From the NCBI GenBank assembly GCA_003290165.1, contig QNQO01000652.1, positions 248,001 to 312,000 on the forward strand: 64,000 bases of DNA. Reading direction: 5' to 3'. Made by a program: the position numbers and the translations under genes. Numbering within the stretch: position 1 is the first letter of the stretch; the number at the start of each line of letters is the position of its first letter. Below, in pieces: positions 34,100 to 45,849 of the stretch. Source of the stretch: Berberis thunbergii. Lineage: Eukaryota > Streptophyta > Magnoliopsida > Ranunculales > Berberidaceae. Under the pieces are notes generated by a model. The model was not told the DNA's origin and made no database searches. It saw only the letters and a program-made list of their open reading frames with translations.

Positions 34100-35911
34100 T
34101 GATATACACGTAATTATTACAAATTATGACCCTTAATTTATATATGTTAGTGCTTCAATTAATATATTTTATTCTAATTATTTCAATTTTTATGTTTTTG
34201 TAGGAATCTGCGCGCGTGAACGATAAAATCGCATTAAGGTGACAAATTTGAGAAAATGATTAATTTGTCGATTCTAGCGGTGGTACAAAAGAATGGTTCA
34301 TTTACTTTAACCAAGCCCAAGCCCAAGCCCAGAAAACTAGAATCCTAAGCCCAGCCTAACAAGGAAATTGGGAAACCCTATTTAGGTTTCTCTTTTGCCT
34401 TCTCTTTGGACACAACTCTCTCCCACGTTTTCTGACTTTCCTCTGTTTTCCTTCCACCATCTCCACCTCCACCGAGACAGAGCCCTGCGTCTCTCGCCAC
34501 TAACCAGCCACCCTGTTTCACGGTACAAACACCGACCTCGCCACTAACCAACCACCCTGTCCCTGTCTTTCCTTCACCTCGCCACAGTCCTCTCTGTCCA
34601 GAACACAGCCGCCACCACCATCTCCCTCCATCTCTCTCACCGCCACCATCACTCGAACACCATCGCCACCACCGCGCGCACTGTACTGCCGCGAAACAGG
34701 GAGCACCTCCCTGTTTCTCTCCATCGCAGCCGCCCTCCTTCCTCTTTCTCTCTTCTCCACGGTCTCTCCCTCCTCCACGCCTCTCTCTTTTAGAGCCACC
34801 ACCACCGCGACAGACTCGCTACCACCGCGAAACAGGGAGAGCACCTCCCTGTTTCTCGTCCTCCTTCGCGGTTTTTGTTGTTATCCCTGTTCCCTCACCC
34901 TCTCTCTTTGTTCTTTCAGGTACAGGAGCCGATCGTACGACGAAGAAGCTCGCGAGAAGCGAACCAGCGGAGGCGGAGCAGGGCGCTGTCGCGCTGAAGA
35001 AGATGAACCAGGGAGACACGCGAATTTCGCGCGGGAAAAACTGTTTTTTTGTTTTGAAAAACCATTTTGGCTATTGACACCTCGAGAATTTGTAAGAGCC
35101 ACCACAGAGCCTATTTAGCTCTTTTTCTCGGGATTCGTGCGCGTACAGGAAGTGATGGATTCCTCCTCCAGTGATGTTGTGACCACCACCACCATGAGTC
35201 ACTAAACCTCACGCAAGGTGAAGAGGTGAACTCCTAGACGTAACGCACTAAATTAGCATTTGATTCGCTTTAAGTTTTCATGATGAATAATGATGTTTAA
35301 TGATTATCACTTTTATTTAATATAGAAATTTATGTTACTTCAGTGAGAAGGATATCATAGATTTCTTTGTAGATTATTTTTATTCCGGTGATTATCTTTT
35401 CTTCTCCATATAAGCTTAGTCACACTTTTCTTATGTGTGGAATGTTTAAGAATTAATTGATTCCGGTAGGTTAGTTATATGTGACTGTCATTTATTACGG
35501 TATTGTCTCCGGATATATCGTAAGTTTAGGATATCACATATGACAGACCTTTGTGTTTTCTTAGAAGAAGTGAAATCTTAAATTCATTTACATTAGGATA
35601 CATTAATGATTAAAAGATTATTTTTCCGATTACGTCGTTTGGGATGTGAAACACGTAGTTGAGTCATCATAGCGAATTAATACTAGTTAGCGCGAGAAGT
35701 CTAGGAGGGATTCTTGGAACCTTGTGATTTTTCTAAACTTAATTTTCATTAAATTAAATTCAATTTCGTATTTTAAATTTGTTAGAATTTATTAACTTTA
35801 GTTTCGCATAGTTTGTTTTCCTTAACCTTATTTTGTAGATCGTTTTTCCTCGTGGGATCGACACCCCATTCTTTACTGCAATTGACCGTGTGTATTGTTT
35901 GGGCGTAATCA
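34100..35911 (+). repeat. Solo LTR of the tRNA-Asp-primed family
   Basis: It starts TGATATACACG and ends GGGCGTAATCA, flanked by exact 5-bp duplications GGAAC (34095-34099 and 35912-35916). There is no internal domain, so it is a solo LTR left by recombination. It is the same family as 127-1435, in opposite orientation. 34390-34860 is strongly pyrimidine-rich and encodes nothing convincing. Confidence 0.9.
34693..34855. repeat. Two copies of a GAAACAGGGAG hairpin in the solo LTR
   Basis: GAAACAGGGAG and its complement CTCCCTGTTTC are separated by 3 bp at 34693-34717 and by 5 bp at 34829-34855. Both hairpins have perfect 11-bp stems and lie in the CT-rich part of the LTR. Confidence 0.8.
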
Positions 35912-35916
35912 GGAAC

Positions 35917-36800
35917 TCTGGTCGATCACAATCAAGAGGAAAATCTATGGACATAAGGTTTTTGGAAAAGAATGAACGTGCCTAGTGTCATGAGAATGGC
36001 AATTGGAATATTGATTGCGAGAAGTTGAAAGCAACTATGGAAAAGGAGAAAAAGAAGTTGGGTTTTGGTGAACGACTCAAAGTTTTAATATGATGATGAG
36101 TTTGCTTTGACAGGTTCAACTTTGGTGGGTCATTCTGTCGATCATTGGTTCTGGTTCTACATATTACATGTCTGCTCGTAGGGACTGGGTTTCTAGCTTC
36201 AGAGAGTTGGATTGTCAAGTTGTTAATATGGGTAACGATGATGGTTGTAAAATTTCAGGGATAGGTAAAATCAAGTTGAAGTTGTAAATGGACTTGTTCG
36301 TGTGTTGAGTGTTGTTCAGTATTTACCAAATTTGAAAAAGAATTTGATATGTGTTAGTACTTTAGAATCTAAAGGTTATTTGATCTGTGGAGCTCTAAAG
36401 GTTATTTTCGGTTCACTAATAACTTTGAAAGCTATTCAGAAGGATTGATTGTACTTCTTGCAGGAGTGTCCAATTACTGATGATTGAAAAGTTGATTCTA
36501 GTGGAGCAACTCGAGTTGTTAATAGCCCAGTGGATGTTGCTTCTGGTGGAGTTATTGATAACACCGAGGATGTATATTTTGATACTTCAAGAGTTTAGCA
36601 TTTATGTGTTGATTGTAAAGGTGAGAAGGTTCTCAATGAGCTGTTGAATAAAGGATTGTTGGAAGATTTGAAATTTTGTAATATGGTTGTTTGTGATCAT
36701 AGCGATTTTGAAATGTTTGATTCGAAATCTCCATCTTGGCCAAGGTAGAGTTGCTTTGATGTCTTGAGCACCTTCGGGTGCATGGCGCTTATAAAGCGAG
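35917..36800 (+). pseudogene. Copia element 4: end of gag and start of pol
   Basis: This continues gag across the solo LTR with a decayed CCHC knuckle (C-x2-C-x4-N-x4-C) near 35977-36020. Then comes a protease-like CSRRDWFSSFRELD and a GAG-pre-integrase-like NKGLLEDLKFC near 36640. Stops are frequent. Confidence 0.6.
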
Positions 36801-36927
36801 TTTGAAGGGGTGATACTTTTGTTGAATGATCAATATTTGTTTGCTTATAATCGTTGGTGATCCATTGTTTTCTTGTGCTTATTTGTAGTCTGCTCAGATT
36901 TGTGAAATCTTTGCCGAGTTGGAGAAT

Positions 36928-37095
36928 TGTTGAAATTTAGAAAATTTTGTGTTTCTTAAAGAATTGGTCTCCTAGAAGTGATGGAAAATTGTTGAATTAA
37001 AAAGTCCTGGAGTTAGTTTGTAATTTGGATGGAAACCAAGTTGAGTTGGAAACTGAGGATGTTGAAAACCAATTTGAAATATAAATAGGTGGTAT
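36928..37095 (+). repeat. 3' LTR (partial) of copia element 4
   Basis: TGTTGAAATTTAG starts it and the match to the 5' LTR holds to about 37075. A TATA-like ATATAAATAGG follows. The end is not defined. Confidence 0.6.
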
Positions 37096-37649
37096 TAGTT
37101 TAATTAGAAGAAAGAAAAATGGTTTTTAAATATGAATGGGTGGAGTCTTTGCTTCTTCTCCAAGTAATTGCTAGTAATGGTGAGTGAATCTTAAATTAGC
37201 TTAGATGTAGCTGGTTTCCTTGTGAATTCCCATGAAATAGGATTCCATGCAACCAAATACGCCCCAAGTCTCCATCCATTTTATCATTAAATAATGGTTC
37301 TTACATGTAGTTAAGTGATAACATGGCTTGTAACTTGGAACATCCTTTGCGACTTGCCTTGGATTCATCGCTAAAGTGTCTTTTTGGTTTGTTGCTTCAA
37401 CTAATGTGTCAAATAGTTAGTGATTTTCTCTATGGATTTATTTGTTTCATTCTATTAAGTAAACTTGCAGTCAAAATCATGTAGTTGGTAAAGTTCCTCC
37501 CATCTATTTATTTTTCCGATACTAAGAAAATGACCCTAGCTACACTTTACAAAATAATAATTTTATTATGTATAGAGGTCCATATGTGAAAATGTTATAT
37601 GGCCTCTTATATTTAGGTAAGACCATTGTACCTTAGAAGATCATCTATA
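37096..37649. other. Spacer with a MITE scrap and start of duplication copy 2
   Basis: 37225-37262 resembles the right end of the Tourist-like MITEs (AGGATTCCATGCAACCAAA). 37490-37600 resembles 17600-17670 (GACC-GAGCTAC-CTTTACAA and ATGTAGAGGT), so the duplication may begin here. No gene is seen. Confidence 0.45.
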
Positions 37650-40075
37650 TTATTATTATTTTTTTAAATTAAACTAGACTTTTATTCAATATCAAAAATG
37701 ATTTACAGTCTGTTCGGGGGTACATTACGACTTTACTCGAATTAAAACATTTGAAAACTGAAAGAATTAACACTAGGAAAACTAACATAGCACAGAGGCT
37801 ACCAATCGAAGCCTGCACAACCAAAACCACACTGATTTTCGTTGCCCTTTAAGACCTTAAGGTCTGCCCAAACATGCAAAAATCTGCCATAAGAATCAGA
37901 GTGGAATACAGGGCATATACATGTTCTCTTCCAGCAAAGATTCTGCAACCAATCACCGTTAGCATTTTGATTCGAAAAATTCTGTCAATTGCGATTATAT
38001 GTTATATGATTTTTATCCTAATAGACCAGTTTCGCAATTCCCATGGATCAATCTTTGTACTTATTGTTACATTTCTTAATTCTAGAGGATCTGCGAGGAC
38101 TAAGCCTGAAGTCTTTGGTACAAACGTTTGAAAAACTCTTAGCAACCGATTCTCTTACAATATCTTCACTTGACAGACCTTGCTCATGTCCCTCTTTAGA
38201 GACCTCATAGTGTTATTGACTATTTCTTGTTCTCAATTTTTTTTTCAAATTTGTAATTTAAAAGTATGTCATCTTCCTTTAAACCTGACAGTGTTCTTGA
38301 CCTAAGAGCGTTCTCTTTCCCTTTGTTTATATCTGACTTATTTGTATCAATCTCCTATTCATTTTCCTCAAATGATATCGAAATCTCATAAATGCCCTGC
38401 TTCGACTGAAACCGAACAACACTGGGCGCTGATACCTGTTGTTTAGTCGCCACCTCCCTATGAACCATTAGGGGTGCACCTTCTCTTTTATTCCTCTCCT
38501 AGCAACAGGAGGCATACCAACCTGCATCGTTTGTTCAAAAGAATTTGCCACCTCCTCATGGATCTTCTTCCCAGCATTATGGCGTTCTGACTCTACCGAC
38601 ACACAATTTCCACGTTATTTTTTTTGTCATTTCCCACAGTTACCATAGCCTAATCAAAATTTTCTTGGTTGTCGCGTGGTTTTCTCAGATTGAGCCTGGG
38701 TGCTAGTCGCGAATCCTGCTTGTCATGTGCCACTAATCTGATAGTTCCACTCGACTACCCTGCCTCCTCCAAATCCTTTTTCCATCTTGATCTCGAAGAT
38801 GCCACTGCCACCACCGAGTCCACTGATAGTAGTTGCTTAGCCAATCCCCATCCAACGCCATATTCGGTTGTCCACCTTCATCATGGTTGACCAAAGCATC
38901 CTGATTTTCATCGTTTTCATTCCCTATGTCGTTAGCATCCAAGGGTTCAACTTTTTTTTCAACCAATGCAGCAAATGGGTTTGCCAACTCCAAACCTTCA
39001 TTTTTATTTTCAATCTAATTTTTCAAAGGATATTTATTCGCTGATAAACCTTTTTGACTTGACACTTCCTCTCCCAAAGGATTTATCGAGCCCCTAGCTT
39101 CCGCTTTATCCATTGTCTCAGCTAAAATTTTATTCTCCTTAGTGGAATCACCTTCCTTCTCCATGTTCACTTTTGTCACTGGCATGTATACTTGCTTCTG
39201 AACCTGAGCATTCTCCTTGTTCTTTTGATCATTCAAGTCCACTTTCCCTTGAGGTTTTACAACCCCTTTGGCTGCCTATTTCTTGTGATTCTGGAGTGTC
39301 CCAAGCTTTCTACGACAAACTGACACATCATGGCCTATTAACGAACCCACCTTGCAGTATTTAAAACCTGAAAACACAATCTGTTGCCAAAATCCTTTAT
39401 TCCATGCCCTATCAATCCAATTCTTGTGGGGAGAGGCTCAGTTAAATCCATCTCCACATACATACGGGCAATTGTAGGCCTAGTCAAGCATCCAATGTTG
39501 TCATCCATCTGCAAATAAACACCAAAGGAATCTCCTATAGCCTTTAAAAGCGAATGGCGAAAGAATTGAAGCGGAAGATTGGGAAGTTCAACCCATAAAG
39601 GGACTATCATAGGATCTTTCCGTAGGCTAAAATCTGCATGACATCTGAATGCCTTGAAATGCACACCACGAATTAAAAAGAATCACAGGAAAGTACCTTT
39701 TTCGCCTCCACTTCTGATTGCAATCGAACAAAAACATGCCTGGGATCTAGAAAACCCATTGAAAAGTCGCCAGCAATCCCCCAAGTTCTATGAATTGCAT
39801 CCCGTATCGCTTAAACTTCAAAACTATCACATGTTTTTCCATGAAATCTACGCCATTACCTTCGTTCGTTTCGTGGCCATAAAAGCGATGGCAGGAGATC
39901 CTTTCCCCCCACCATGGACGGCTGAAGGAGACACCATGGAAGAAACTCCTACAACCTAGGGAGAAACCGTCGCAACAGCATGAACAAGAGAGACCCTAGC
40001 AAGCCGTCGTCACGCAAGCAACCGTCACGCAAAAAAGAGTCGTCGTCCAAACCAAGAAAAAGCCTCAGCTATGCT
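37650..40075 (-). mobile_element. LINE-derived ORF1 unit, copy 1
   Basis: A minus-strand retrotransposed unit lies between the two sides of duplication copy 2. The 5' leader is near 40075, ORF1 spans 39937 to 38048, a non-coding tail of about 390 bp follows, and an A-rich end lies at 37650-37666. No endonuclease or reverse transcriptase follows ORF1. Copy 2 at 50586-51950 ends the same way, so the ORF1-only form may be the mobile unit. Confidence 0.6.
38048..39937 (-). pseudogene. LINE ORF1-like protein (DUF4283 type), broken
   Basis: A start ATG at 39937 (MVSPSAVHGGGKG) fits, because a DUF4283-like domain follows in shifted frames (DPRHVFVRLQSEVEAKKV). The clearest block is PMIVPLWVELPNLPLQFFRH and RPTIARMYVEMDLTEPLPTR at 39410-39610, typical of plant L1 ORF1 proteins. 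Then come a Lys/Glu/Asn-rich middle, ELANPFAALVEKK near 38960, and a basic end PRRSSRIKKCNNKY before the TGA at 38048. Several frameshifts and stops break it. No CCHC knuckle was found with certainty. Confidence 0.65.
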
Positions 40076-40250
40076 CTGTCCTATTTGAAGCTGCAGGTGA
40101 TGAACTGTAACCCTTTTTTCTAGAAGTACTGAGAGCAGAGTCAAACATAGCTTTAAGTCTGTTTTCAGTTCTTGTCTTAGAAGATGAAGCTTCTCTTTTA
40201 CAGAGTTTGCGTAAAAACAAAAAGGAGAATAACATTAAAGGAGATCAATG

Positions 40251-40520
40251 TATTGTGGATCAAACCTCTACGACACTTCAAGAGTCATACAAATCTACAA
40301 ATCCTTCAAAATAAAGTTTGTTGGTTTAAATAGATCTTACTATATCTATTAGTTGCAATCACTTAGATAACTCCTTATTGTTGCAACTACTAAGATGTAG
40401 TTACATTACGTGATTCATGTCATTTGTTACCAAAGATTAAGCCTTGGCTTGTAACTAAATTATGTATATAAAGAAAACTCCACAACTCATCACAGTGTGA
40501 GAAATTTACCTATTTCTAAC
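40251..40520 (+). repeat. 5' LTR of copia element 5
   Basis: A 270-bp direct repeat of 43122-43392. TATATAAAG near 40467 is a TATA box. The primer site follows one base after the end. Confidence 0.9.
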
Positions 40521-40521
40521 T

Positions 40522-40533
40522 TGGTATCAGAGC
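40522..40533 (+). promoter_or_regulatory. Primer-binding site, initiator tRNA-Met
   Basis: TGGTATCAGAGC is the exact standard plant copia/TRIM primer site. Confidence 0.92.
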
Positions 40534-40774
40534 ATTGGTCTTCGGAGGTCGTGGGGTCGAGTCTCGTCCAGCGCAATCGCTGCGAGAATTTTCAGTGTCG
40601 CGCTGAGGGGGAGTGCTGGAATATTAAATCCACTCCAATTACCCATGGGCCTAAAATTGCCCATGTGCTTATACACGGTAGTACCATGTGAATTTACAGT
40701 GTAGTTGTACGATTGGTACCCACCGATATAGTTGTAGTCTCATGACCCCACTCTTGCTTCCGCTTGATATATGA
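40534..40774 (+). other. TRIM-like leader in copia element 5
   Basis: Only about 75 bp after the primer site comes a polypurine tract TGAGGGGGAG (near 40604) followed by TGCTGGAATATTAAATCC, which looks like the start of another LTR. This primer-site/short-spacer/PPT layout is that of a TRIM internal domain. The following 150 bp has no coding match. Confidence 0.5.
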
Positions 40775-43185
40775 TTGGATTCGCCTTCTCTACAAGTTCG
40801 AGCTTTTAGAGAGTTGGCAATTTATCATGGTATCATAGCACTACTAAATAATGCTTCCATGCCTTTTCATTTTTGGGAAGAGGCTTTTCAAACCTCTTTC
40901 TATCTTCTAAATAGGCTCCCTTCCTCCATTATCCAAAACAAATCCCCATTTCAAATGTTCTTTAATCAAGAACCAACCTATGATCTTCTTAGAGTTTTTG
41001 GTTGTTTATGTTACCCTCACCTTCGCGCTTATAGTCCTCACAAATTTGCCCCACGCTCACTTGCCTGTGTATTTGTTGGATACAACTCATCACATAAAGG
41101 ATATTTATGCCTTCACTTGCCCACCAATCGCTTATATATATCCCGCCATGTTGTATATTTGGATAATATTTTTCCTTTTGCAGGTGTTAAAACTGCCACC
41201 ACCGTGCCAGACGATGTTTCCAAGATCATTCCAGCGACTATGTGCCCCCCACCAATGCCCAGGTATTCTTTCACAATGACTCTGGTACTCACCTCAACTC
41301 ACTATCATCTTCTCATGTCTCATCCACTTCCGTATCCAATATGAATGCATCAAATAATGTTTTTGTTGAGCCTAACCAAACTGCAGATACTTCCACCACT
41401 ACCTCATCAACGCCGAATTTATCACCATTTACTCCAGTCTCATCACCATCACCACCTCCTTCTTCTCGGCAACCTCAAGAACCTCATCATCATATGATTA
41501 CTGGTGCCAAAAATGGCATATTTAAGCCAAAGGTGTTGACTACTACAAAGTATCCTCTCTATAGTGATGATATACATGAGCCAAGTTGTTACTCTCAAGC
41601 TGTTGATAGCCCAAAATGGCGTCAAGCCATGGATAATGAAGTTAATGCACTCTTGAAAAATGGAACTTGGAGTTTAGTTCCTCCCCATCCAAATCAAAAT
41701 ATTGTCGGTTGCAAATGGATTTTCCGTCTAAAAAGGAAACCGGATGGTTCGATTGACAAGTATAAAATGCGGTTGGTGGCAAAGGGATTTAATCAACAAG
41801 CAAGTATTGATTTTGGTGAAACATTCAGTCCAGTAGTGAAACCATGAACCATTCGCATCTTCCTTACGATTGTCTTGTCAAGAAGTTGGCCATTGCACCA
41901 ACTCAACGTACATAATGCCTTCCTCCATGGCCATCTTGAAGAAGAAGTATATATGAAGCAGCCGTCGGGTTATGTTGACAAACGCCATCCTGACTATGTA
42001 TGTCACCTCCACAAGTCATTGTATGGCCTTAAACAAGCGCCACGCCCTTGGTACAATAGACTCAGTTCTTTTCTTCTTCAAATGGGGTTTACAAGATCTG
42101 TCGCTGATGCCTCATTGTTTATAATGAAAAGAACAAACTTCATTATCTTTTTGCTTGTCTATGTTGATGACGTCATTATCACAGGCTTCAACGTACGGCT
42201 GATTCAATCTATTATTGCGCAACTAAACACCATCTTTGCTATCACAGATTTGGGGCCATTGCATTATTTTTTGGGCATTGAAACACATCGCCTTTCAAAT
42301 GGTCTATTTCTCTCTCAAAAGAAATATATCACAGATCTTCTTCGACGGACTAACATGGATGGTGTTAAACCTGTTTCAACGCCTATTGCCATAAACTCTC
42401 GACTGTCTCAAGTTGGAGGTACAAAGTTTGGCAACCAAACGCTTTATAGAAGTGTTGTTGGAGCCCTACAATATCTCACTTTTACTCGACCTGACGTATC
42501 TTTTGCGGTTAACAAGGTATGTCAATACATGCATGATCTTACTAATGAACATTGGATAGGTGTGAAGCGCATCTTGTGTTATTTGAAGAACACCATCAAC
42601 CATGACATTTTTCTCCAGACACCCTCGTTTTTCCATCTAAATGCCTTCTCTGATGCTGATTGGGATGGTTGCCCTGATGATAGGCGTTCCACAAGTGGAT
42701 ACTGCATATTCTTTGGTGGAAATCTTGTTTTGTGGAGTGCTCGAAAATAGAAAACAGTGTCACGATCTAGCACCGAGGCGGAGTACCGTGCATTGGCATT
42801 AGCTACAGTTGAGCTAATATGGATAGAGTCTCTATTACGTGAGTCGGGCTTATGTTTGTGTCCTTCCCCAACATTATGGTGTGACAACTTGGGTGCAACA
42901 TACCTAACGGTGAATCCAATCTTCCATGCCCGAACCAAACATATTGAGATTGATTATCATTTTGTTCGAGAACGAGTTGTTCGTCGTCAACTTGAAGTTC
43001 GATTCATTTCTACAAAAGATCAATTAGCTGACATATTTACTAAAGGTCTTAGCGCCACCCGTCATTGCCATCTTCGAAACAAGTTAACCGTCACTCAATT
43101 GCCGTTTAACTTGAGGGGGCGTATTGTAGCTCAAACCTCTACGACACTTCAAGAGTCATACAAATCTACAACTCCTTCAAAATAG
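40775..43185 (+). pseudogene. Copia element 5 pol (integrase end, RT, RNase H)
   Basis: From 40830 the frame reads ALLNNASMPFHFWEEAFQTS and DLLRVFGCLCYPHLR (integrase C-terminal part). The frame shifts near 41270 and continues with a Ser/Pro/Thr-rich linker. RT starts KWRQAMDNEVNALLKNGTW near 41620, and the catalytic YVDD is at 42160-42171. The RNase H region has [31 protein letters not shown] and the tail [12 protein letters not shown]. It is disabled by the frameshift, a TGA at 41845 and a TAG at 42748. The missing upstream half means it could not move on its own. Confidence 0.88.
43112..43120 (+). promoter_or_regulatory. Polypurine tract of copia element 5
   Basis: TGAGGGGGC precedes the 3' LTR by one base. 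Confidence 0.75.
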
Positions 43186-43392
43186 AGTTTGTTGGTGTAA
43201 ATAGATCTTAGTATATCTATTAGTTGCAATCACTTAGATAACTCCTTATTGTTGCAACTACTAAGATGTAGATACATTACATGATTCATGGCATCTGTTA
43301 CCAAAGATTAAGCCTTGGCTTGTAACTAAATTCTATATATAAAGAAAACTCCACAACTCATCACGGTGTAGAGAAATTTACCTATTTTTAAC
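43122..43392 (+). repeat. 3' LTR of copia element 5
   Basis: It is collinear with the 5' LTR and carries TATATATAAAG near 43340. It is followed by the TCAATG target duplication. Confidence 0.9.
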
Positions 43393-43615
43393 TCAATGGA
43401 CGTTAAACTAGAACAAGTCCAACTAGAACAAACTGATAATTTGCCTATGGCATATTCTAAACTTTTATAGGTAATGCATCCGAGGTGCTAATTTGTGAGA
43501 ATACCATTTTATGAAGCTGCATAGATATTCAAAGAAAACAAGTTCCAGTACAACAGATTGATATTTTGCTTATGTGCATATTCTTAACCGTTGTATATTT
43601 TATTGGTTATGCATA

Positions 43616-43778
43616 GGGTTTGTCTATACAGCGAGGAAAGTGGCGAGGGAGGGGGTGCAGCCTTTTACCCCCCCCCTCGAGATGTGTGAAAGTGCTTAAA
43701 GATACACACTTTCACGCATTTTGAGGGGATGAACGGCTTCACTCCCTCGCTCATTTCCTCGTCATTTAGAAATTTCCC
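43616..43778. mobile_element. Mutator-like MITE with 9-bp target duplication
   Basis: Exact 9-bp flanks TTATGCATA lie at 43607-43615 and 43779-43787. Arms GGGTTTGTCTATACAGCGAGG and GGGAAATTTCTAAATGACGAGG (right end reversed) are imperfect TIRs, with GCGAGGGAG further in. It is 163 bp and non-coding, and is absent from duplication copy 1. Confidence 0.85.
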
Positions 43779-45849
43779 TTATGCATATGCATTATTATAC
43801 CGTTAAGCTTGCTTTGATTTCAACTCCAGAAGATTTAGACAAAATGAGATCTTTCTGCTGATTGAATAATATTTTCCTGTGACTGCAGTACGTGCTTTAA
43901 TTAAACAGAGATCGGTGTTATCTATGCTGCTCTGCTTTCTAAATTAGTTCTTTTAGCTAGATATATATTTGTCTCAGTTTGTCTACAATGGAAGCATGTG
44001 CTTTTTGTTGATGTTTCCTATGTAGTCTATGCATGATAGCAATAAGTTACTGGATTAGCTCATTTGGCTAACTGATGCATAATGCTTGTGATATCATTGT
44101 TGCGAGCATATCTATTGTCTCATGCTCATTTGAAAGTGCGTGTGTGTCTGTGTGTTTTAACATGTTTGGGTGACAAAATCCAAAAATGCATGATATCTTT
44201 TCTCAATGTTAAGGTGAGAAATTCCAGTCCTGTATGCAGTACTAATTTTAGAATGAATAATTTACTAGTTGGAAGCTAATCTCACTTTATATACTATTTA
44301 TGACTAGGGGAAAAAAAAAAAAAAGGGTGAGCTCACCTTTATTAAACTTCAAGGACATGTTAAAAACAAATTAATGAAATACATGTATTTCTCATTGATA
44401 CGAATGATTCCTTGCGTTGTTGAGATAAATGCAACATTACACAAATTGAGAGAGAGTTGTTGGAGGAATTGAGATGGAGATTCAGCTCCAAGGAACTGAA
44501 AATCAAAAGAGTTATGAAGCAGAGGTTGTGTGGAGCAAGTTTTAGCCTACTGAAGAAAAAAAATTTAAACTGAAACTCCGGATCATGGTTATCAAACTCA
44601 TCATAGTTCTTTAGTTTTGCCAAGTGAAAAGCAGATAAGGGAAGGGGTATAGGCTTAATGTTGTTAGCTCGAAAATAAATAAAAGTAATTAAAACTAAAT
44701 TAATAATAAAATCAACCCGGGAGGCAGGGTACTTTCTCCTTGCATGGTGATATGCCAAGTTACTAGATCTGAAGGAAAATAAATAAATATTCCAAACTGT
44801 TGAAATCAGGATTTAAAGCACTAGAGCTGTATTTTCTAAAATTTACCATATCCAAATGTAATTTGAAAACCTGGAATTCAAATGCAAGGCTGGTACTCTT
44901 TATTTGCATTTATCTGGCTATTACATATGAAAATTTATAAGATGATTTGAACAGTTGGCTTGACAGAGAATAATTGGAAGAAAAACAATAAAAAAAAAAG
45001 GCAGGGGATGAGGAACAATAATAGATAGGAACTAGTGTGCTCCTTTTCCATCTCGTTCCCACCCTTCCTCCCACTCATTGTTTTCACACTCAAACTAAAC
45101 TCGTCTGTAATGTAATTTAAGACTGGAGAAAAGATGATCCTGGATAAATTTGCAGATGAAACCAGGACAGTAGGACACCACAACCAAAACCCAAACCTTT
45201 GTCATTAAATTAGTTCTTGGCATTGATAATTGATCTGATGAATTATCAATCCGGTAGTATTAAGGCACAAGTAGTAGCAGAAGCAGTGCATTTAATACAC
45301 AAACCTTTCACTTTGGATTGCGGTGGCAAGATTTTGCAGAGTGAACTACAAGCTGAGACTGGGACAAGGTCCTGCCTTTGCCGCTAACTAACTTTACGTG
45401 TGGAAATAATTTCCCCACTTAACTAAGTAGCATTTGATAGTGTCTAGTACGTCCCCTACGTGGAAAGCACATTCGATGCATTTATGTCGCCATCAAACAG
45501 TCTGAAACTAACAATCTATTTATATATAGTTCCAATTTAGCAAACAATGTACTGCATTCTTTCTGTAAAGATTCTATAGTAAACATCGATCTTGAGTCAA
45601 CAACAGGATAAAATAAAGCACCAAATTAATACAGTGTTTCCATAGAAAACATCGATATAACGGTTCAAAAAAAAACCAAAATCTGTTAGCACTTCTCCCT
45701 CTTAATGAAGTTACATCATTAGCAAAGTTGAGGAATGTACACAATCAGATAAACAATGAAATCTACTCTTCCTTTTTGGTGAAGAACCCTAGGTAAGCGT
45801 CCGAGTGTATTCCATAAAAGACATGTTACCATGTTGTCTATACCTGCAT

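Larger units (their letters stand above)
33171..37095 (+). mobile_element. Ty1/copia element 4, deleted and split by a solo LTR
   Basis: The 5' LTR is 33171-33395 (TGTTGAAATTAG...), with primer site TGGTATCGGAGC at 33397-33408. Gag follows: KKFDGTNNFCIWQ, STIRMCLGKDWHDFVM, then DLINLDVEISDEDTTLLLNS and GKYEVKFEDVSATLINN near 33850-34020. A solo LTR (34100-35911) interrupts gag. Downstream comes a broken zinc knuckle with Asn in place of His, then a protease start (YYMSARRDWVSSFRELD-like) and a GAG-pre-integrase trace. RT and most of integrase are deleted. A 3' LTR-like block starts at 36928. Confidence 0.8.
40251..43392 (+). mobile_element. Compact Ty1/copia element 5 with near-identical LTRs
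   Basis: LTRs at 40251-40520 and 43122-43392 are similar (about 15 differences counted by eye), making this the youngest LTR element here. Flanks TCAATG (40245-40250 and 43393-43398) form the target duplication. The LTR ends read TATTGT...TAAC rather than TG...CA, unless the first G belongs to the element. Gag, protease and the integrase core are missing. The integrase C-end, RT and RNase H remain nearly open (40775-43185). RT motifs (KQPSGYVDKRHPDYVCHL, YVDDVIITG) suggest the Ale/Retrofit-like branch. Confidence 0.88.

Noticed and set aside
34518..35105. Overlapping minus-strand frames rich in Glu, Arg and Val
   Set aside because: They come from the CT-rich middle of a solo LTR and overlap in several frames.
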